This document shows positions 33,568 to 35,296 of a stretch of DNA of 35,296 nt, one piece after another. The stretch covers positions 1-35,296 of the forward strand of contig JAFQDK010000022.1 of NCBI GenBank assembly GCA_017399305.1, written 5' to 3'. Numbering within the stretch: position 1 is the first letter of the stretch; each line of letters starts with the position of its first letter. Origin of the DNA: Clostridia bacterium (lineage in GTDB: Bacteria > Bacillota > Clostridia > Oscillospirales > CAG-272). The notes below the pieces were generated by a model. It saw only the letters and a list, made by a program, of their open reading frames with translations. It had not been told where the DNA came from and did no database searches. The position numbers and the translations under genes are program-made.

Positions 33568-33789
33568 ATGGGCTTTTTATGTGAAAGAATGCGTAGTCTA
33601 CGTGAAGATAGGGATTTGTCACAAAAGGACATCGCCGCCGTTTTGAATACTACACAGCAGGTCTATTCTCGTTATGAAAATGGTAATAATGAAGTTCCGA
33701 TACACCATTTGATAACATTGTCGCGCTTTTATAATGTCAGTATAGATTATATTGTCGGCGAGACAGATGTGAAAGATAGATATAAATGA
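33568..33789 (+). CDS. XRE-family HTH transcriptional regulator
   Basis: 73 aa, RBS AAGGGG at 33552-33557. The whole protein is one Cro/CI-type helix-turn-helix domain: MRSLREDRDLSQKDIAAVLN, then the recognition helix region TTQQVYSRYENGNNEVPIHH, then LITLSRFYNVSIDYIVGETD. There is no sensor or dimerisation extension, so it binds DNA as a small dimer. It stands alone between terminators; targets other than its own promoter are unknown. It is a chromosomal-looking gene, not part of the prophage seen on the left. Confidence 0.93.
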   Translation: MGFLCERMRSLREDRDLSQKDIAAVLNTTQQVYSRYENGNNEVPIHHLITLSRFYNVSIDYIVGETDVKDRYK

Positions 33790-33826
33790 AACGCGTTAGT
33801 TGGTAATACAGCGACGCGTTTTTTGA
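33789..33826. terminator. probable terminator after the XRE gene
   Basis: AAACGCGT (33789-33796) and ACGCGTTT (33814-33821) form an 8-bp stem with a 17-base loop, then TTTT. It overlaps the stop codon and may also stop - strand transcription of the DUF4363 gene arriving from the other side. Confidence 0.65.
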
Positions 33827-33838
33827 TTAGATACTCAT

Positions 33839-34216
33839 TTACAACACGTTGTCCGCACTCATGCCAAGCAGTCCGCGAATGTGTCGGAATTCTTCTTCCA
33901 AAACGAGAGTGGCATCATGCCACTCAGCAAACTCGTCAGTGCTTGCATATGCTGTCAGTGTGACGAGTTTTTCCTTTACCTCGTCAAGGTGATGGTGCGG
34001 TAGCAGCATGCTTATAAAAAAGACATCCTCCTCCCACTTTTTGCTCAGCTTTTCGACAACCTCAACTGCGTTTTTCGGGACAGCTTCACCATGTGGAGTT
34101 GCTTCACTCATAATGTTCAGTAGAGAGTCTATCTTTCTTGTACCCGCAATGGTACCCCACGCACAAAGTATACCTATTATAATTATAATTACAAGTGCAC
34201 ATACAAAAAACTTCAC
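33839..34216 (-). CDS. DUF4363-type membrane-anchored protein
   Basis: 125 aa with a GTG start at 34216 that overlaps the stop of the upstream YetF-like gene (GTGA), so the two are coupled. One N-terminal membrane helix (VCALVIIIIIGILCAWGTI), then a helical outside domain with paired motifs LSKKWEEDVFFISMLLPHHH and EFAEWHDATLVLEEEFRHIR. This matches the DUF4363 proteins that accompany YetF/DUF421 genes in Clostridia. Function unknown; it probably works with YetF at the membrane. Confidence 0.85.
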   Translation of the reverse strand: MKFFVCALVIIIIIGILCAWGTIAGTRKIDSLLNIMSEATPHGEAVPKNAVEVVEKLSKKWEEDVFFISMLLPHHHLDEVKEKLVTLTAYASTDEFAEWHDATLVLEEEFRHIRGLLGMSADNVL

Positions 34217-34890
34217 TCAACATCTTTCCTTTTTATAATATATATATTGTCGGCGTCATCTATGGATAGCAGAAATATATCTTCAAGTTTGAGCTTGGCT
34301 TTTTTTATTTCTTGATCAAGCCATCCTCTGTCCTTGCCCGAACCTTCAAGAGCTTCTTTTTTTATTGTGCCGTCGATGACAACCGCGTGTGCTATGCCTG
34401 TTTCGTCAGCTTTCAGTTTTATATCCGCATTTGTAACAGTGCGAGCGTGCGCTTTTGGAGTGACCGACAGCTTTCCGTTACTTTCCAAAATGGCATAGTC
34501 AACATCCTCAATTGTATTGATGCCGCATACGCGCAGTTCGCAAAGCAGTTCTTCAAGTGACATCCGTGCTTTTGAAAGTTCCTTCGGCTGAACCTCTCCG
34601 CGTTTGATAAGAACCGAGGGCGAACCGAGGAATATCTTTTTCATTATATTAGAACGCGTTGCGAGAAATGATATTATCACTTCAAGCGAAATAATAAGCA
34701 GTATCGGGATAATCGCAAACGAAAGGGGAACATCCTGATTGCTTACAGGTGCGGCGGCTATTTCTGAAATGAGAATTGTAGAAACAAGCTCGGATATTTC
34801 AAGCTCTCCAATTTGTCGTTTGCCGGTAAGTCGTATTGCAAGTACCAGTAATATGTATATAATACAGGTACGGATAACGCTGGTTGTCAT
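34213..34890 (-). CDS. YetF/DUF421-family membrane protein
   Basis: 225 aa from ATG 34890, with CCGGAGG about 8 bases upstream. The longer frame adds 89 codons that read through the rRNA promoter region and is rejected. Three N-terminal membrane segments: TTSVIRTCIIYILLVLAIRL, LVSTILISEIAAAP and the FAIIPILLIISLEVIISFLA helix. The family motif RLTGKRQIGELEISELV links the first two. The cytoplasmic YetF domain follows (GSPSVLIKRGEVQPKEL; MSLEELLCELRVCGINTIED) with a longer tail. YetF-like proteins are associated with sporulation and envelope functions; mechanism unknown. Operon with DUF4363. Confidence 0.93.
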   Translation of the reverse strand: MTTSVIRTCIIYILLVLAIRLTGKRQIGELEISELVSTILISEIAAAPVSNQDVPLSFAIIPILLIISLEVIISFLATRSNIMKKIFLGSPSVLIKRGEVQPKELSKARMSLEELLCELRVCGINTIEDVDYAILESNGKLSVTPKAHARTVTNADIKLKADETGIAHAVVIDGTIKKEALEGSGKDRGWLDQEIKKAKLKLEDIFLLSIDDADNIYIIKRKDVE

Positions 34891-34994
34891 AGTATATACC
34901 TCCGGGTATTTGGGCATTTTATCAGTAGAATTGTTGCCTTCTCGGAGAGCTTTTATGCGTTTTTTATGAAGTGACAAAAATCGCAAAAAAACTG

Positions 34995-35023
34995 TTGACA
35001 AAAGAGTTAAAGCGTTATATAAT
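34995..35023 (+). promoter_or_regulatory. rRNA operon promoter P1
   Basis: Consensus TTGACA (34995-35000), 17-base spacer, consensus TATAAT (35018-35023). Nothing on this strand downstream in the window codes for protein, and the leader that follows is of rRNA type. Confidence 0.85.
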
Positions 35024-35060
35024 GTAAAAGCTGTCACGGAGAAGCGCGGCAAGCGGTTGA

Positions 35061-35082
35061 AAAACTTTTTTAAAAAAGTTTT
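35061..35082. repeat. 22-bp perfect A/T palindrome between the rrn promoters
   Basis: AAAACTTTTTT followed by AAAAAAGTTTT, an exact 11+11 palindrome with no spacer, ending 9 bases before the P2 -35. It overlaps the place of an UP element and could also form a hairpin in the P1 transcript. Confidence 0.85.
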
Positions 35083-35091
35083 AAAAACCTC

Positions 35092-35120
35092 TTGACAAAT
35101 GCGTTCGAAAGTGATATCAT
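35092..35120 (+). promoter_or_regulatory. rRNA operon promoter P2
   Basis: Consensus TTGACA (35092-35097), 17-base spacer, TATCAT (35115-35120), 97 bases downstream of P1. Tandem strong promoters are usual for Firmicutes rRNA operons. Confidence 0.85.
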
Positions 35121-35296
35121 AACAAAGTCGCCGCGGGGAGAACCTCGAGGAAGACAAAATTCGGTCATTGAAAATTGAACAACAAAGAGAAAGAAAACAC
35201 GAACAAAGTTTAGTGTAGAGATCTCGAACAATTCTTTAGAGAAACCAAGTAAAAAAACTTATGCGAAAGAGCAAGCGATTGCTTGAGTAGAGATTA
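35121..35296 (+). other. 5' leader of an rRNA operon (16S gene starts beyond the window)
   Basis: No open reading frame is convincing. The segment has the look of a 16S precursor leader: a TCATTGAAAATTGAACAA stretch, A/G-rich repeats (CAAAGAGAAAGAAAA) and, near the end, an AGCAA-GCGA-TTGCT hairpin that could belong to the 16S processing stem. No 16S sequence itself is present. Confidence 0.75.

Noticed and set aside
34891-35157. 89-residue N-terminal extension of the YetF-like protein
   Set aside because: It would run through the rRNA promoters; the ATG at 34890 has a good RBS and starts directly at the first membrane helix.

Overview
The window looks like a chromosomal piece of a low-GC, Gram-positive gut-type Clostridia (Oscillospirales/Ruminococcus-like). 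The evidence is a proline T-box leader, a YlmC/YmxH-type sporulation protein, a YetF/DUF4363 pair, clostridial-style sigma-A promoters, and secreted GH43 proteins with dockerins. No species can be named from the sequence alone.

Bases 1-19,080 are the right end of a prophage, all on the + strand. They hold the 3' end of a probable lysis or wall-binding gene, a small two-helix membrane protein, a holin-like protein, a 657-aa probable virion protein and one uninterrupted 4,957-codon gene. That giant gene encodes a 'polyvalent' phage protein: a coiled-coil and hydrophobic N-terminus, an ADP-ribosyltransferase-like domain, an N6-adenine methylase, an SF2/SNF2 helicase, a degenerate zincin-like domain, a second ADP-ribosyltransferase-like domain and a long LPD38-like tail. 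A separately promoted cassette follows: a ClpP/SppA-fold SDH-family protease and a 67-aa partner. Three TTTGACCAC direct repeats then lie next to a tRNA-Ser(GCU) gene, the probable integration site.

The most unusual signal lies inside the giant gene. Four short ORFs (6222-6410, 7773-8057, 12777-12926, 13560-13835) all sit in the same +1 frame. Each has a start codon, a Shine-Dalgarno-like sequence and its own stop. Each reads like a normal helical protein, while the giant frame over the same bases is a hydrophilic low-complexity linker. Each lies exactly between two folded modules. The giant gene may therefore be a fused operon that swallowed its small intervening genes, which may still be translated as genes within a gene.

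Bases 19,081-26,255 are on the - strand: tRNA-Ser, two tandem paralogous secreted GH43 glycosidases with an internal dockerin, nnrD (NAD(P)H-hydrate repair) and a C_GCAxxG_C_C redox-type protein. A compact overlapping divergent promoter leads into the + strand ylmC/ymxH-like gene. Next come rpsB-tsf with a structured leader and a cytoplasmic GH2 glycosidase. A HAD phosphatase and a small membrane protein follow on the - strand. proS comes next with a T-box leader; its promoter shares its -35 region with the divergent membrane-protein gene. A single XRE regulator is followed by the YetF/DUF4363 operon on the - strand. The window closes with two tandem strong promoters and the leader of an rRNA operon whose 16S gene starts beyond the right edge.
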